Assembly (NCBI GenBank): GCA_903893135.1
Contig: CAITLA010000280.1
Location: forward strand, 1-34,620
Reading direction: 5' to 3'
DNA: 34,620 nucleotides
Source: an uncultured Syntrophaceae bacterium
GTDB taxonomy: Bacteria; Desulfobacterota; Syntrophia; Syntrophales; UBA2185
Position numbers and translations under genes: made by a program. Positions 15,679 through 24,222 of this stretch are shown piece by piece. The notes beneath the pieces were generated by a model that made no database searches, was not told the DNA's origin, and was given only the letters and a program-made list of their open reading frames with translations. The first letter of the stretch is position 1. Each line of letters opens with the position of its first letter.

Positions 15679-18600
15679 TTATTCTGACTCAATAGTCCTA
15701 TAGCTGAAGCGGGTAGCGCCTGCACCGAGAAGGCGGTCAGTTTCTCCCTTTAATTTGTCTGTCAGCTCGAGCTGAAAATCCCTCCCCAAGTATACGATGA
15801 CTTCACTGTTGCCATTGACAATACGGATAAAGCCGTCACACTTCCCCTTGTGATTAATGAGTAAGTTATGCAGAGAATCGATGTCTATTGCTGATGATCT
15901 TGAAACATCAATACTAAAGTGCACCACATCATAAGGTTGTTCGACCGCATCGCCAAGGGGGATAATTTCCGAGGCGATCACTTTGATCCCTTCCTCGCCT
16001 GCATCTATGGCTCCTTTAATTAAGACCGGCTCTTCGGAGTGCACGAGCCCGAATGCCTTACTGTACAGATCGGCAAAGCATATCACTGTGACAGAGCCTC
16101 TGAGATCCTCGATTGTTATATAGGCCATGACCTCTTTCTTTTTCGTAGTCACCTCTCGAATATTGTTCACTACGCCGCCAAAGGCAACTGTGTCGCGATC
16201 CTTCTTATCATTGATGCTCAAAGTGTCGACATTGGCCACTGTACGGAGTTTTTCGGCAAATCTAAGAAGCGGATGACCTGTGATATAGAATCCGAGGGTT
16301 TCCTTCTCATGGGCAAGTAATTCCTTATGATCCCATTCAGCTATATCAGAAAGCGGATATTCTTGCATGATATCGAGATGCGTTGATTTTTCACTTTCCA
16401 TGTGGTCGAAGAAACTGGTCTGACCGCTCGACCTTTCCTTTTGGCGCCTCTGGGCCGTATCGACGATTCCTTCATAGTATTTCATCAGCTGGCTTCTTCT
16501 ATAGCCAAGGGAATCAAAAACCCCGCATTTGATGATGCTTTCAATCATCCTCTTATTAATTTTCCTGAGATCGACACGGTTGCAGAAATCGTCGAAAGTC
16601 GCAAATTTCCCCTCCTTTTCCCTTACAGATATGATCGAGTCAATCGCACCTATCCCCACGTTCTTGACGGCAGCAAGACCGAAGCGAATATGCTCGCCTG
16701 TAACACTGAAATCGCTCTGAGATTCATTGATATCGGGAGGGAGCACATTTATGCCCATATCCTTGCAGCTGTTTATGTACTTGATGATCTTGTCCCTGTT
16801 GTCCTTTTCGCTTGTGAGCAGGGCGGCCATGAATTCAATGGGAAAATTAGCTTTCAGATAAGCGGTTTGGTAGGATATCATGGCGTAAGCGGTGCTGTGG
16901 GACTTGTTGAATCCGTATTCTGCAAATGCCTCCATCTGCTGCCAGATTTTTCTGGCCTTTTTTTCGGGTATATTTCTGTGCCTCGCACCTTCGAGAAATT
17001 TAGGTCTCTCTTTCTCCATCTCCGATGGTTTTTTCTTGCTCATGAGCTTGCGCAGTATATCAGCTTCAGCCATAGTATAGCCGCCGATGGCGCTCGCTAT
17101 TTGCATTACCTGTTCCTGGTATACGATGACGCCATATGTCTCTTTCAATATCTCTTTCAACGCCGCTATTTCATAAACAATCTTTGTCTTACCCTGTTTG
17201 CGCGAGATAAATTCCGGAACCATATTCATTGGCCCAGGTCTGTACAGGGCAATCAGGGCGATTATTTCCTCAATGCAGTCAGGCTTCATATTTACGAGGA
17301 TATCCTTCATGCCGGCACTTTCCAGTTGAAATATGCCGTCTGCATTACCCTTCATTAACAATTGATACGTTTCTTGATCATTAAGGGCAATTTTATCAAT
17401 GTCGATTTCCTCCCCCCTGCCCTCTTTTATAAACCTGAGTGTATTCTTAATGACTGTAAGTGTCTTCAGTCCCAGAAAATCAAATTTCGTTAGTCCCACA
17501 GCCTGAAGATCCATCATGGAAAATTGCGTAACAATTTCATCCTTGGGGCTCTTGCAGAGGGGCACGCGCTCAACAAGGGGCACATCGGATATAACAACAC
17601 CCGCTGCATGGGTTGACGAATGACGATTTAAACCTTCGAGTGCTCGTGACAGGGACAGGAGTCTTCTTACTTTCTCATTTCTTTTCTCCTCTTCCTGAAG
17701 ACGCGGCTCACTCTGGATGGCCATATCGAGAGAAATGTTCAGGATATTAGGTATCAACTTTGCAATACTATCCACTTCACTGTATGATATGTTCAATGCC
17801 CTACCTACGTCCCTGATGACGGCCTTGGCCTGCATTTTTCCGAATGTAATGATCTGGGCAACTCTATCGCTTCCATATTTATCCGTTACGTACTTGATGA
17901 TTTCATCGCGGCCATCCTGGCAAAAATCTATATCTATATCAGGCATGCTTATCCGGTCTGGATTTAAGAATCTCTCAAAGAAAAGTCCATACCTTATAGG
18001 ATCTATATTGGTAATACCAATTGCATAAGCAACGAGACTGCCGGCGACAGAGCCTCTGCCGGGACCGACGGGGATGTTTCTTTGTTTTGCGTAGTTCACA
18101 AAATCAGACACAATGAGAAAATATCCGGCGAATCCCATGGACTTGATGATCTCCAGTTCTTCCTGCAGGCGCTTCACATATTTCTCAGGAATGCCTTTGT
18201 CATCTTTATCCTTCATGATTACGGGCTGCAATTTTTCTAATCCCTTTTTCGCGAGCCCTGCCAAATATTCATCAAGTGATTCAGATGTACTGACTTCAAA
18301 ATTTGGCAGAGAAATATTGCCAAAATCAAAGGTCAAGTTACATCTCTCGGCAATAGCTACCGTATTATTGATAGATTCTGGAATATCTTTAAAAAGGCGA
18401 CTCATAGCCTCGGGTGAACGGAAATAAAACTGGTCTGTCTTGAATTTCATCCGGTCGGTATCTTCCATGGTCTTGCCCGTCTGGATACATAGGAGGACTT
18501 CATGCGCCTCGGCATCTTCTCGATCGATATAATGGCAGTCGTTAGTTGCCACGAGCGGAATTGAAAGTTCCCGACCAATTTCAATGAGACCATTATTAAC

Positions 18601-19164
18601 GATTTTTTGTTCAGGAAGACCGTTCTCCATAATCTCAAGGTAGAAATTGCCCTCGCCAAAAATTTCTCTATACTCATGGGCAACTGCTCTTGCCGTTTCG
18701 TTATTTCTTTTAAGCAGCAGGCTCGCTATTTCTCCGTGGAGACATGCGCTAAGTCCGATAAGGCCTTCGCTATACGTTGCTAGGAGTTCCTTGTCTACGC
18801 GCGGACGGTAATAAAATCCCTCCAGGTACGCCGCGGTAGCGAGCCGCATGAGATTCTTGTATCCCTGCCTGTCTTTGACAAGAACAAGTAAATGGTGAGC
18901 GCCCTCCCCTGTTGCATGTGCGTTTTTATCAAAGCGACTCCTTGGGGCAACGTATAGCTCGCATCCGATAATCGGTTTAATGCCGTATTTCTGGGCGTGC
19001 TGATAAAAGTCAATGGCGCCAAAAATATTCCCGTGATCCGTCATGGCCACCGCGGGCATCTGGTATTCTTTTGCTTTTTTGAATAGATTGTCGAGACGAA
19101 TAGTTCCATCAAGGAGACTGTATTGTGTATGAACGTGCAGGTGAACGAAATTGCCAGACTTCAT
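15679..19164 (-). CDS. dnaE: DNA polymerase III alpha subunit
   Basis: The replicative polymerase catalytic subunit, 1161 residues (E. coli 1160). It opens with a PHP domain (FVHLHVHTQYSLLDG, 6-20; MTDHGNIFGAIDFY). The palm has GPGRGSVAGSLVAYAIG and the catalytic aspartates in PDIDIDF (408-414), with the third metal-binding Asp at 562 in KFDFLGLKTL. Finger motifs such as FNKSHSTAYAMISYQTAYLK, a tandem helix-hairpin-helix region and a C-terminal OB fold (about 1000-1070) are present. The order fits the DnaE1 class. The start at 19164 has GAGG about 10 bases upstream. It lies 172 bases downstream of guaB and 38 bases upstream of the UPF0280 gene. Confidence 0.98.
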   Translation of the reverse strand: MKSGNFVHLHVHTQYSLLDGTIRLDNLFKKAKEYQMPAVAMTDHGNIFGAIDFYQHAQKYGIKPIIGCELYVAPRSRFDKNAHATGEGAHHLLVLVKDRQGYKNLMRLATAAYLEGFYYRPRVDKELLATYSEGLIGLSACLHGEIASLLLKRNNETARAVAHEYREIFGEGNFYLEIMENGLPEQKIVNNGLIEIGRELSIPLVATNDCHYIDREDAEAHEVLLCIQTGKTMEDTDRMKFKTDQFYFRSPEAMSRLFKDIPESINNTVAIAERCNLTFDFGNISLPNFEVSTSESLDEYLAGLAKKGLEKLQPVIMKDKDDKGIPEKYVKRLQEELEIIKSMGFAGYFLIVSDFVNYAKQRNIPVGPGRGSVAGSLVAYAIGITNIDPIRYGLFFERFLNPDRISMPDIDIDFCQDGRDEIIKYVTDKYGSDRVAQIITFGKMQAKAVIRDVGRALNISYSEVDSIAKLIPNILNISLDMAIQSEPRLQEEEKRNEKVRRLLSLSRALEGLNRHSSTHAAGVVISDVPLVERVPLCKSPKDEIVTQFSMMDLQAVGLTKFDFLGLKTLTVIKNTLRFIKEGRGEEIDIDKIALNDQETYQLLMKGNADGIFQLESAGMKDILVNMKPDCIEEIIALIALYRPGPMNMVPEFISRKQGKTKIVYEIAALKEILKETYGVIVYQEQVMQIASAIGGYTMAEADILRKLMSKKKPSEMEKERPKFLEGARHRNIPEKKARKIWQQMEAFAEYGFNKSHSTAYAMISYQTAYLKANFPIEFMAALLTSEKDNRDKIIKYINSCKDMGINVLPPDINESQSDFSVTGEHIRFGLAAVKNVGIGAIDSIISVREKEGKFATFDDFCNRVDLRKINKRMIESIIKCGVFDSLGYRRSQLMKYYEGIVDTAQRRQKERSSGQTSFFDHMESEKSTHLDIMQEYPLSDIAEWDHKELLAHEKETLGFYITGHPLLRFAEKLRTVANVDTLSINDKKDRDTVAFGGVVNNIREVTTKKKEVMAYITIEDLRGSVTVICFADLYSKAFGLVHSEEPVLIKGAIDAGEEGIKVIASEIIPLGDAVEQPYDVVHFSIDVSRSSAIDIDSLHNLLINHKGKCDGFIRIVNGNSEVIVYLGRDFQLELTDKLKGETDRLLGAGATRFSYRTIESE

Positions 19165-19271
19165 TTAGCGATTACCTCGTGATAAATTGAAATAGCAAAA
19201 AAAGTGCAATTACAAGTGAAAAGCTCCGCAATCAAGGCAAGGAATCCCTGGAATATTAGGCGTATATTGAA

Positions 19272-19307
19272 GATGCGTTAAATGCAAAGGGTGACAGGCA
19301 ACGCATC
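19272..19307. repeat. 8-bp inverted repeat between guaB and dnaE
   Basis: GATGCGTT (19272-19279) and AACGCATC (19300-19307) are perfect complements separated by 20 bases. Transcribed leftward it lies 30 bases past the guaB stop. No T-tract follows, so it is at best a weak attenuator or an mRNA 3'-end stabiliser, or a chance repeat. Confidence 0.3.
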
Positions 19308-19336
19308 ATATGGAGTCTTATTGTGCCGTTTCTTAA

Positions 19337-20797
19337 TCAATCCAGCCAGTAGTTTGGCGCTTCTTTGGTGATAATTACATCGTGGACATGGCTTTCGCGA
19401 AGCCCCGCAGATGTGATGCGGATAAACCTCGTCTTTTCTCTGAGCTCCTTGATTGTCCTGCAACCTACGTAGCCCATGCCAACTTTCAGACCGCCCACAA
19501 GCTGGCCTACGCTTGCAGACAATGGTCCTCTGAACGGTACCCTGCCCTCTATACCTTCCGGAACCGTTTTCAGGCTGCTTTCTATGTCATCCTGATAATA
19601 CCTGTCCATGCTTCCCATTTTCATGGCCTCAAGGGAACCCATTCCCCTATACATCTTGTAACTTCTTCCCTGGAAAAGAATTGTCTCTCCCGGACTCTCT
19701 TCTGTTCCAGCAAATAGGCTACCTATCATTACCGTGTGTGCGCCTGCTGCAAGCGCCTTTACAACATCGCCAGAGTACTTGATGCCTCCATCGGAAATGA
19801 CGGGGATACTATATTTCTTTGCTGCCTTGGCCGCATCTCTTATGGCACTCATCTGTGGGATGCCGACGCCTGCGATTATCCGCGTGGTGCATATTGATCC
19901 GGGCCCCACTCCCACCTTTATTGCGTCCACCCCCGCTCCAATCAGAGCTTCTGCTCCCTCAAAGGTAGCCACATTACCGGCAACCAGTTCACAGGCCGGA
20001 AAGTTGATTTTTGTATCTTTAATGGCATCCATAACACCTGCAGAATGCCCATGCGAGGTATCTATAACAATTACATCAACGCCAGCGGATAATAAGGCAT
20101 CTACCCGCGCCTCCCTGTCAATGATGCCGACAGCGCCACCAACTCGCAGCCTACCGCGGGAATCTTTACACGAATTGGGATATCTCCTTATCTTCTCTAT
20201 GTCCTTAATGGTAATCATTCCCTTTAAGTTATATGCATCATCCACGACCAGTAATTTTTCTATCCTGTGCTTATGGAGAAGTTTCTTTGACTCTTCCAGA
20301 CTTATATTTGATGAAACTGTAACGAGATTATCTTTCGTCATCACATCAGAGACTGACTGATCAAGATTAGTCTCAAATCTAAGGTCCCTGTTTGTCAGGA
20401 TTCCAACGAGCCTGCCGTTCTTGACTACAGGAACTCCCGATATCCTGTATTTGTTCATGAGTTCAAGAGCATCATGAACCTTCTGCTCAGGTTCGATTGT
20501 AATCGGATCCACAATCATGCCACTCTCGGATTTTTTTACTTTGTCAACCTCAATCACCTGCTTCTCTATACTCATATTGCGGTGAATGATCCCTATGCCT
20601 CCCTCTTGGGCAAGACATATGGCAGTCCCAGACTCTGTGACCGTATCCATAGCAGCGCTGACAATAGGAATATTTAGCGTAATATTATTGGTCAGGAGCG
20701 TCGACGTTTCTGCATCTTTAGGAAGAATGCTCGATTCGCAAGGCACAAGAAGAAGGTCGTCAAATGTCAATGTCTCTTTTACATGATCATCCAGCAT
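19337..20797 (-). CDS. guaB: IMP dehydrogenase
   Basis: Oxidises IMP to XMP with NAD+, the committed step to GMP. The 486-residue protein has the N-terminal barrel start [17 protein letters not shown], and [12 protein letters not shown]. An inserted tandem CBS (Bateman) pair spans about 90-205, including [20 protein letters not shown] and [20 protein letters not shown]. The catalytic cysteine is C303 in GPGSICTTR, and the IMP-binding [19 protein letters not shown] and flap region [11 protein letters not shown] are intact. GGAG lies 7 bases before the ATG. It follows the DUF1285-like gene by 33 bases. No guaA is adjacent in this window. Confidence 0.98.
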   Translation of the reverse strand: MLDDHVKETLTFDDLLLVPCESSILPKDAETSTLLTNNITLNIPIVSAAMDTVTESGTAICLAQEGGIGIIHRNMSIEKQVIEVDKVKKSESGMIVDPITIEPEQKVHDALELMNKYRISGVPVVKNGRLVGILTNRDLRFETNLDQSVSDVMTKDNLVTVSSNISLEESKKLLHKHRIEKLLVVDDAYNLKGMITIKDIEKIRRYPNSCKDSRGRLRVGGAVGIIDREARVDALLSAGVDVIVIDTSHGHSAGVMDAIKDTKINFPACELVAGNVATFEGAEALIGAGVDAIKVGVGPGSICTTRIIAGVGIPQMSAIRDAAKAAKKYSIPVISDGGIKYSGDVVKALAAGAHTVMIGSLFAGTEESPGETILFQGRSYKMYRGMGSLEAMKMGSMDRYYQDDIESSLKTVPEGIEGRVPFRGPLSASVGQLVGGLKVGMGYVGCRTIKELREKTRFIRITSAGLRESHVHDVIITKEAPNYWLD

Positions 20798-20830
20798 GGT
20801 GCGTCTCCATATGTGTTATATCTAATATCA

Positions 20831-21298
20831 CTACACAATAGTTATGTAGAAATGTTTGCCATTGAGCGAAATAAAGTACTCGTCTTTGCCATCACCATAT
20901 TCTATGAAATCTGCAATTTGATAATAACTTGCCCTTGAAAAACGCGCAACAAAAGCGTTTTCCTTAACCGAGCAATAAAGCACATTGTCCTTTCCTGCCC
21001 ACAGAGAATCTGGCTTGAGTCTCTCAATGCTTTGATCTGATAAGAGAAGGTAAATACAGTCTTCATTGTCTGCTTCAGCAGTGCATCTATATACTGCTCT
21101 TACGATAAAGGGCGTGTCCTCCACTTCCAGATAACAGCAGTCGTCCTCAAGCTCAATCAAATATCTCCCAACTTCATCTTTCTTCAGATTTTGATAGAAG
21201 TATTTTAGAATTTCATCTCTGAAGATTTCATTGCCCTTGTAATACCAGACACCGTCTTTGTCTATTCTTATGTTGCAAGGCGGGATATCCTTCTCCAT
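20831..21298 (-). CDS. DUF1285-like protein
   Basis: A 155-residue soluble protein. Its opening half resembles DUF1285 as I remember that family: IRIDKDGVWYYKGNEIFRDE (about 10-29), FYQNLKKDEVGRYLIE and YLEVEDTPFIV. Function is unknown. No signal peptide or transmembrane segment. I chose the ATG at 21298, 19 bases after the dtd stop; the frame is open to 21361, but that start would overlap dtd and adds residues that are just dtd read in another frame. Ribosome binding site is weak. It lies between dtd and guaB on one transcript, so the three are probably co-expressed. Confidence 0.7.
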   Translation of the reverse strand: MEKDIPPCNIRIDKDGVWYYKGNEIFRDEILKYFYQNLKKDEVGRYLIELEDDCCYLEVEDTPFIVRAVYRCTAEADNEDCIYLLLSDQSIERLKPDSLWAGKDNVLYCSVKENAFVARFSRASYYQIADFIEYGDGKDEYFISLNGKHFYITIV

Positions 21299-21317
21299 GG
21301 TTGCTTGGCTCTTTTTT

Positions 21318-21767
21318 TCAAAGCGTCTTTCTGCTGTCGAGCAGCATCGTGACAGGACCATCGTTTACCGATTCTATCTTCATCATGGCTTGGAATTCAC
21401 CAGTACCAACATGGTCGATTCTTCCACCGGCCATGCTGATGAAGTAGTCATAGAGTCTTTTTGCCACCTCCGGTTCCTCAGCAGAGATGAAAGACGGCCG
21501 CCTACCTTTTCTGCAATCGGCCAGAAGCGTAAACTGAGACACGATAAGAATGTCTCCCGATGTCTCGAGAAGAGATAGATTCATCTTCCCCTGTGAATCT
21601 TCAAATATCCTTAAATGGATTATTTTTTCAAGGAGAAAATCGGCATCGCCATAACTATCTCCCTTTTCTATGCCCAGAAAGACGAGGACTCCCTTCCCTA
21701 TACTCGATATTATCTGTCCGTCAACAATTACTCTCGCCCTATCGACCCTCTGGACAACGCACCTCAT
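21318..21767 (-). CDS. dtd: D-aminoacyl-tRNA deacylase
   Basis: Removes D-amino acids (and glycine from mischarged tRNA-Ala) from tRNA. The 149-residue protein begins MRCVVQRVDRARVIVDG, has the SQFTLLAD motif (77-84), and the cross-subunit Gly-cisPro motif NDGPVTM (135-141), which sits in the partner active site of the homodimer. Size is typical (E. coli 145). It is the first gene of the leftward dtd-DUF1285-guaB group. GGAG occurs 12 bases before the ATG, a rather long spacing. Confidence 0.97.
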   Translation of the reverse strand: MRCVVQRVDRARVIVDGQIISSIGKGVLVFLGIEKGDSYGDADFLLEKIIHLRIFEDSQGKMNLSLLETSGDILIVSQFTLLADCRKGRRPSFISAEEPEVAKRLYDYFISMAGGRIDHVGTGEFQAMMKIESVNDGPVTMLLDSRKTL

Positions 21768-21794
21768 ATTATTTTATTTCTCCGTTGAGCCGGC

Positions 21795-21823
21795 ATGTTA
21801 GCAATATTCAATTGTTGCTTCAA
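21795..21823 (-). promoter_or_regulatory. probable promoter for dtd-DUF1285-guaB
   Basis: On the minus strand TTGAAG (21823-21818) is followed after 17 bases by TAACAT (21800-21795), with TGC directly before the -10 (extended -10). Each hexamer matches consensus at 4 of 6. Predicted start is near 21788, about 20 bases before the dtd ATG. Confidence 0.5.
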
Positions 21824-21902
21824 GTCTTTTCTCGGCATTTGTTAATAAGAGATGAGATTATATTGTTTTAGACGTGCAAAAATTATATAAGCAGTAACAC
21901 AT

Positions 21903-23261
21903 ATGGCTTCATATAAGAAAAAGAGTGTACTTCTTATCAATCCATGGATATACGATTTTGCCGCCTATGACTTATGGATAAAACCGCTGGGACTTCTCTA
22001 TTTGGCGAGTCTATTTCGTAAGAATGGCTATCATGTACATTTTATCGATTGCTTGAATGTCTGTCATCCTCAATTAAAAAGCGATGCCGGTGTTAAATTG
22101 GTCAAGAGGAGTATCAAAGGTCATGGCAACTTTCCCAAACAGAGAATTCCTAAACCGCATTCTCTTAGGGAGATTAAGAGAAATTATAACAGATACGGTA
22201 TAACGCCCGACATTTTTGTTAACGAACTGAAATCATTGGTCACTCCTGATTTGATTCTTGTCACGTCCGTGATGACTTACTGGTACCCCGGTGTCTTTGA
22301 GGTCATAAGAATTACGAAGCAAACGTTTCCAGATATCCCGATTGTTTTAGGTGGAATATATGCAACCCTATGTCCTGAGCACGCGCTACAGTCAGGAGCC
22401 GATATTACTGTAGCCGGTGCAGGCGAAAAACACATCCCTCTCTTATTGCACGATTTTTTGGGCGATGACCCGGTTTATGTACCAGATCCGGATGATTTAG
22501 ATTCAATGCCCTACCCTGCTTTGGATCTCCTGCCGCTTAAGGATCAGTTTCCCATTTTAACCTCGAGAGGCTGTCCTTATAATTGCACGTATTGCGCCTC
22601 ACAACTATTGACTGATAGATTTAAACAGCGTGACCCTGCCAAGGTAGTTGATGAGATCGACTTCTGGCATAAGCATTTCGGCATCAGTCAGTTTTCCATT
22701 TACGATGATGCACTTCTGGTGAACCCCGAAGAAATGGTAATTCCAATGCTTACGGAAATAATCAGAAGAAAGTTAACATGTCAATTTCACTGTCCGAACG
22801 GCCTCCACATATTTCAAATCACTCAAAAGTTAAGCAAGTTGATGCATATGGCAGGTTTTGCTACTATTCGTTTCGGCTTTGAATCATCCAATCCGATGAC
22901 GCAGTTATCTAGCGGAGGCAAAGTCAACAATGACCAACTGCAAGCTGCCGTCCGCCACCTAACGGACGCAGGCTATAAATCCGAGGATATTGGTATCTAC
23001 CTCCTGTGCGGCTTACCCGGGCAGGAGGCCGCAGAAGTGCGGGACAGCATACGCTATGTACAATCTCATGGAGCAAGACCGATTATTGCGGAATATTCTC
23101 CCATCCCGGGCACGGCGCTCTGGGAATCAGCAGAAAAAGGATCATGTTTTGACCTTAGAGGAGAACCTCTCTTTCACAACAACTCGTTGCTTCCATGCAG
23201 GAGCGAGAAATTGACGCCTGAAATGTATGAAGACTTAAAGATGATGGCAAGAGGGCACTGA
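21903..23261 (+). CDS. radical SAM protein with B12-binding-type N-terminal domain
   Basis: A 452-residue protein. The N-terminal half resembles the Rossmann-like B12-binding domain of class B radical SAM enzymes (VLLINPWIYDFAAYDLWIKP, LGLLYLASLFRKNGY, IPIVLGGIYATLCPEHAL). The cobalamin-ligating DxHxxG motif is not visible. The radical SAM core has CPYNCTYC (C224, C228, C231) for the [4Fe-4S] cluster and SAM, followed by FSIYDDALL and RFGFESSNP. The reaction is unknown; relatives include methyltransferases and many uncharacterised enzymes. It is transcribed divergently from dtd. The ATG at 21903 has no Shine-Dalgarno; a weak TTGTTT-17-TATAAG (21863-21891) would put transcription at or just before the start codon, so a near-leaderless mRNA is possible. 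Confidence 0.85.
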   Translation: MASYKKKSVLLINPWIYDFAAYDLWIKPLGLLYLASLFRKNGYHVHFIDCLNVCHPQLKSDAGVKLVKRSIKGHGNFPKQRIPKPHSLREIKRNYNRYGITPDIFVNELKSLVTPDLILVTSVMTYWYPGVFEVIRITKQTFPDIPIVLGGIYATLCPEHALQSGADITVAGAGEKHIPLLLHDFLGDDPVYVPDPDDLDSMPYPALDLLPLKDQFPILTSRGCPYNCTYCASQLLTDRFKQRDPAKVVDEIDFWHKHFGISQFSIYDDALLVNPEEMVIPMLTEIIRRKLTCQFHCPNGLHIFQITQKLSKLMHMAGFATIRFGFESSNPMTQLSSGGKVNNDQLQAAVRHLTDAGYKSEDIGIYLLCGLPGQEAAEVRDSIRYVQSHGARPIIAEYSPIPGTALWESAEKGSCFDLRGEPLFHNNSLLPCRSEKLTPEMYEDLKMMARGH

Positions 23262-23326
23262 TATTTGACATTGTTTCGCGTTTAGAATCATGTTAGTTAT
23301 GCTTTACTTATAAGGTAGGGACGAAG

Positions 23327-23920
23327 GTGAGAATCTATTTATTCCTGTTAATTTGTGTGTCTGTGCTTCTACATACCGATGCTTTTGCTGACTGTATCAA
23401 GGGAAATTGTAAGAATGGCGAAGGGACCTATGTTCATCTCAATGGTTCGGTCTATGAGGGTCAACATAAGGATGGCAAACGTGAGGGTCAAGGAACTTAC
23501 ACCTACAGAGATGGTACAAAGTATGTTGGTCAATTTAAAGAAAGCAATTTTGACGGACGAGGTGTCTATACAGTTCCTAACGGTGAAAAATACGAAGGTG
23601 AGTTCAAAAACGGTAAACGTGATGGAACAGGGATATTGATCTATGCCGATGGATCAAAATATGAAGGACAATTTAAAGACGATAAGCGAAGCGGAACCGG
23701 GGTATTGCTCTATGCCGACGGCATTAAGTATGCCGGCCAATTTCAAGACAATTTACTGAACGGCCAAGCTGCTGTGATTTTTCCGGATGGGAGAAGAATA
23801 GAAGGCCAATTTAAGAACGACAGGCTTGACAATAAGGGCATCCTGACATACCCGGACGGAAAGACACAACAGGTGGAGCAAACAGGCACAAATACCTTTA
23901 AGATTGTTATTGAGAAGTGA
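23327..23920 (+). CDS. secreted MORN-repeat protein
   Basis: A 197-residue protein with a clear signal peptide (RIYLFLLICVSVLLHTDAFA, cleavage before DC). A partial repeat and then six complete 23-residue MORN repeats follow (residues 40-177), each of the form G-x-x-Y-x-G-x-F-K-x-x-x-x-x-G-x-G-x-x-x-Y-x-D/N. MORN repeats form an extended beta-sheet scaffold; in bacteria their binding partners are mostly unknown. The sixth repeat is divergent (RRIEG). Two Cys flank the first partial repeat (C23, C28). The start is GTG at 23327 with AGGG about 8 bases upstream. It follows the radical SAM gene by 65 bases, same strand. Confidence 0.9.
   Translation: MRIYLFLLICVSVLLHTDAFADCIKGNCKNGEGTYVHLNGSVYEGQHKDGKREGQGTYTYRDGTKYVGQFKESNFDGRGVYTVPNGEKYEGEFKNGKRDGTGILIYADGSKYEGQFKDDKRSGTGVLLYADGIKYAGQFQDNLLNGQAAVIFPDGRRIEGQFKNDRLDNKGILTYPDGKTQQVEQTGTNTFKIVIEK
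23444..23857 (+). repeat. six tandem 69-base units encoding MORN repeats
   Basis: Six in-frame units of 69 bases (23 codons) encode successive MORN repeats; units 3 and 4 are the most alike at protein level (GEKYEGEFKNGKRDGTGILI and GSKYEGQFKDDKRSGTGVLL). The DNA has diverged considerably, so copy-number slippage is probably not frequent. Confidence 0.85.
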
Positions 23921-23982
23921 AGATACAATATTAGCCGTAGTACAGGAAAGTTTCTCTCTATTTGAATAGCAGGAGCGGTTTT

Positions 23983-24222
23983 ATGGGTTCACAGGCGCGG
24001 TGGGGAAAGAATGTCCTCATAGCCTTCTTATCGCTATTTTTCTTGGCGTTCGGCGTCAACGCCCTCATAAGCGCATATAGCACGAAGAATCCTCTCGAGT
24101 TTATCATGTATTTCTTTTCGTCAAGCCTGATTATTCTAATCAGTATGGTGGGAATCATTTACCCCGTCTTTCGCATACGAGCCATACTAAAACCAAACAA
24201 GATGGATGAAAATGATATATAG
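23983..24222 (+). CDS. small two-helix membrane protein
   Basis: A 79-residue protein I do not recognise. It has a basic N-terminus (MGSQARWGKN), a first hydrophobic helix (about 10-30, VLIAFLSLFFLAFGVNALIS), a short polar loop (AYSTKNPL), a second helix (about 40-62, FFSSSLIILISMVGIIYPVF), and a charged tail (RIRAILKPNKMDENDI). Both ends are therefore likely cytoplasmic. The ATG at 23983 is supported by AGGAG at 23971-23975, 7 bases upstream; the frame could also open at a TTG at 23962. Its last 17 bases overlap the first M16 peptidase gene, so the two are translationally coupled. It may be an inner-membrane partner of the peptidase pair; this is inference from position only. Confidence 0.75.
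   Translation: MGSQARWGKNVLIAFLSLFFLAFGVNALISAYSTKNPLEFIMYFFSSSLIILISMVGIIYPVFRIRAILKPNKMDENDI

Noticed and set aside
16402-17358. 318-codon open frame on the plus strand
   Set aside because: Lies wholly antisense within dnaE, has no domain resemblance and no ribosome site; an effect of dnaE codon use.
19734-20360. 208-codon open frame on the plus strand
   Set aside because: Antisense to the guaB barrel and CBS region; low-complexity Ser/Thr/Pro/Ala translation typical of a shadow frame.
21299-21361. Longer start for the DUF1285-like gene at 21361
   Set aside because: Overlaps the end of dtd; family-like sequence begins after the ATG at 21298.
23265-23288. Promoter TTGACA ... TAGAAT before the MORN gene
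   Set aside because: Both hexamers match well, but the spacer is only 12 bases, too short for sigma70.
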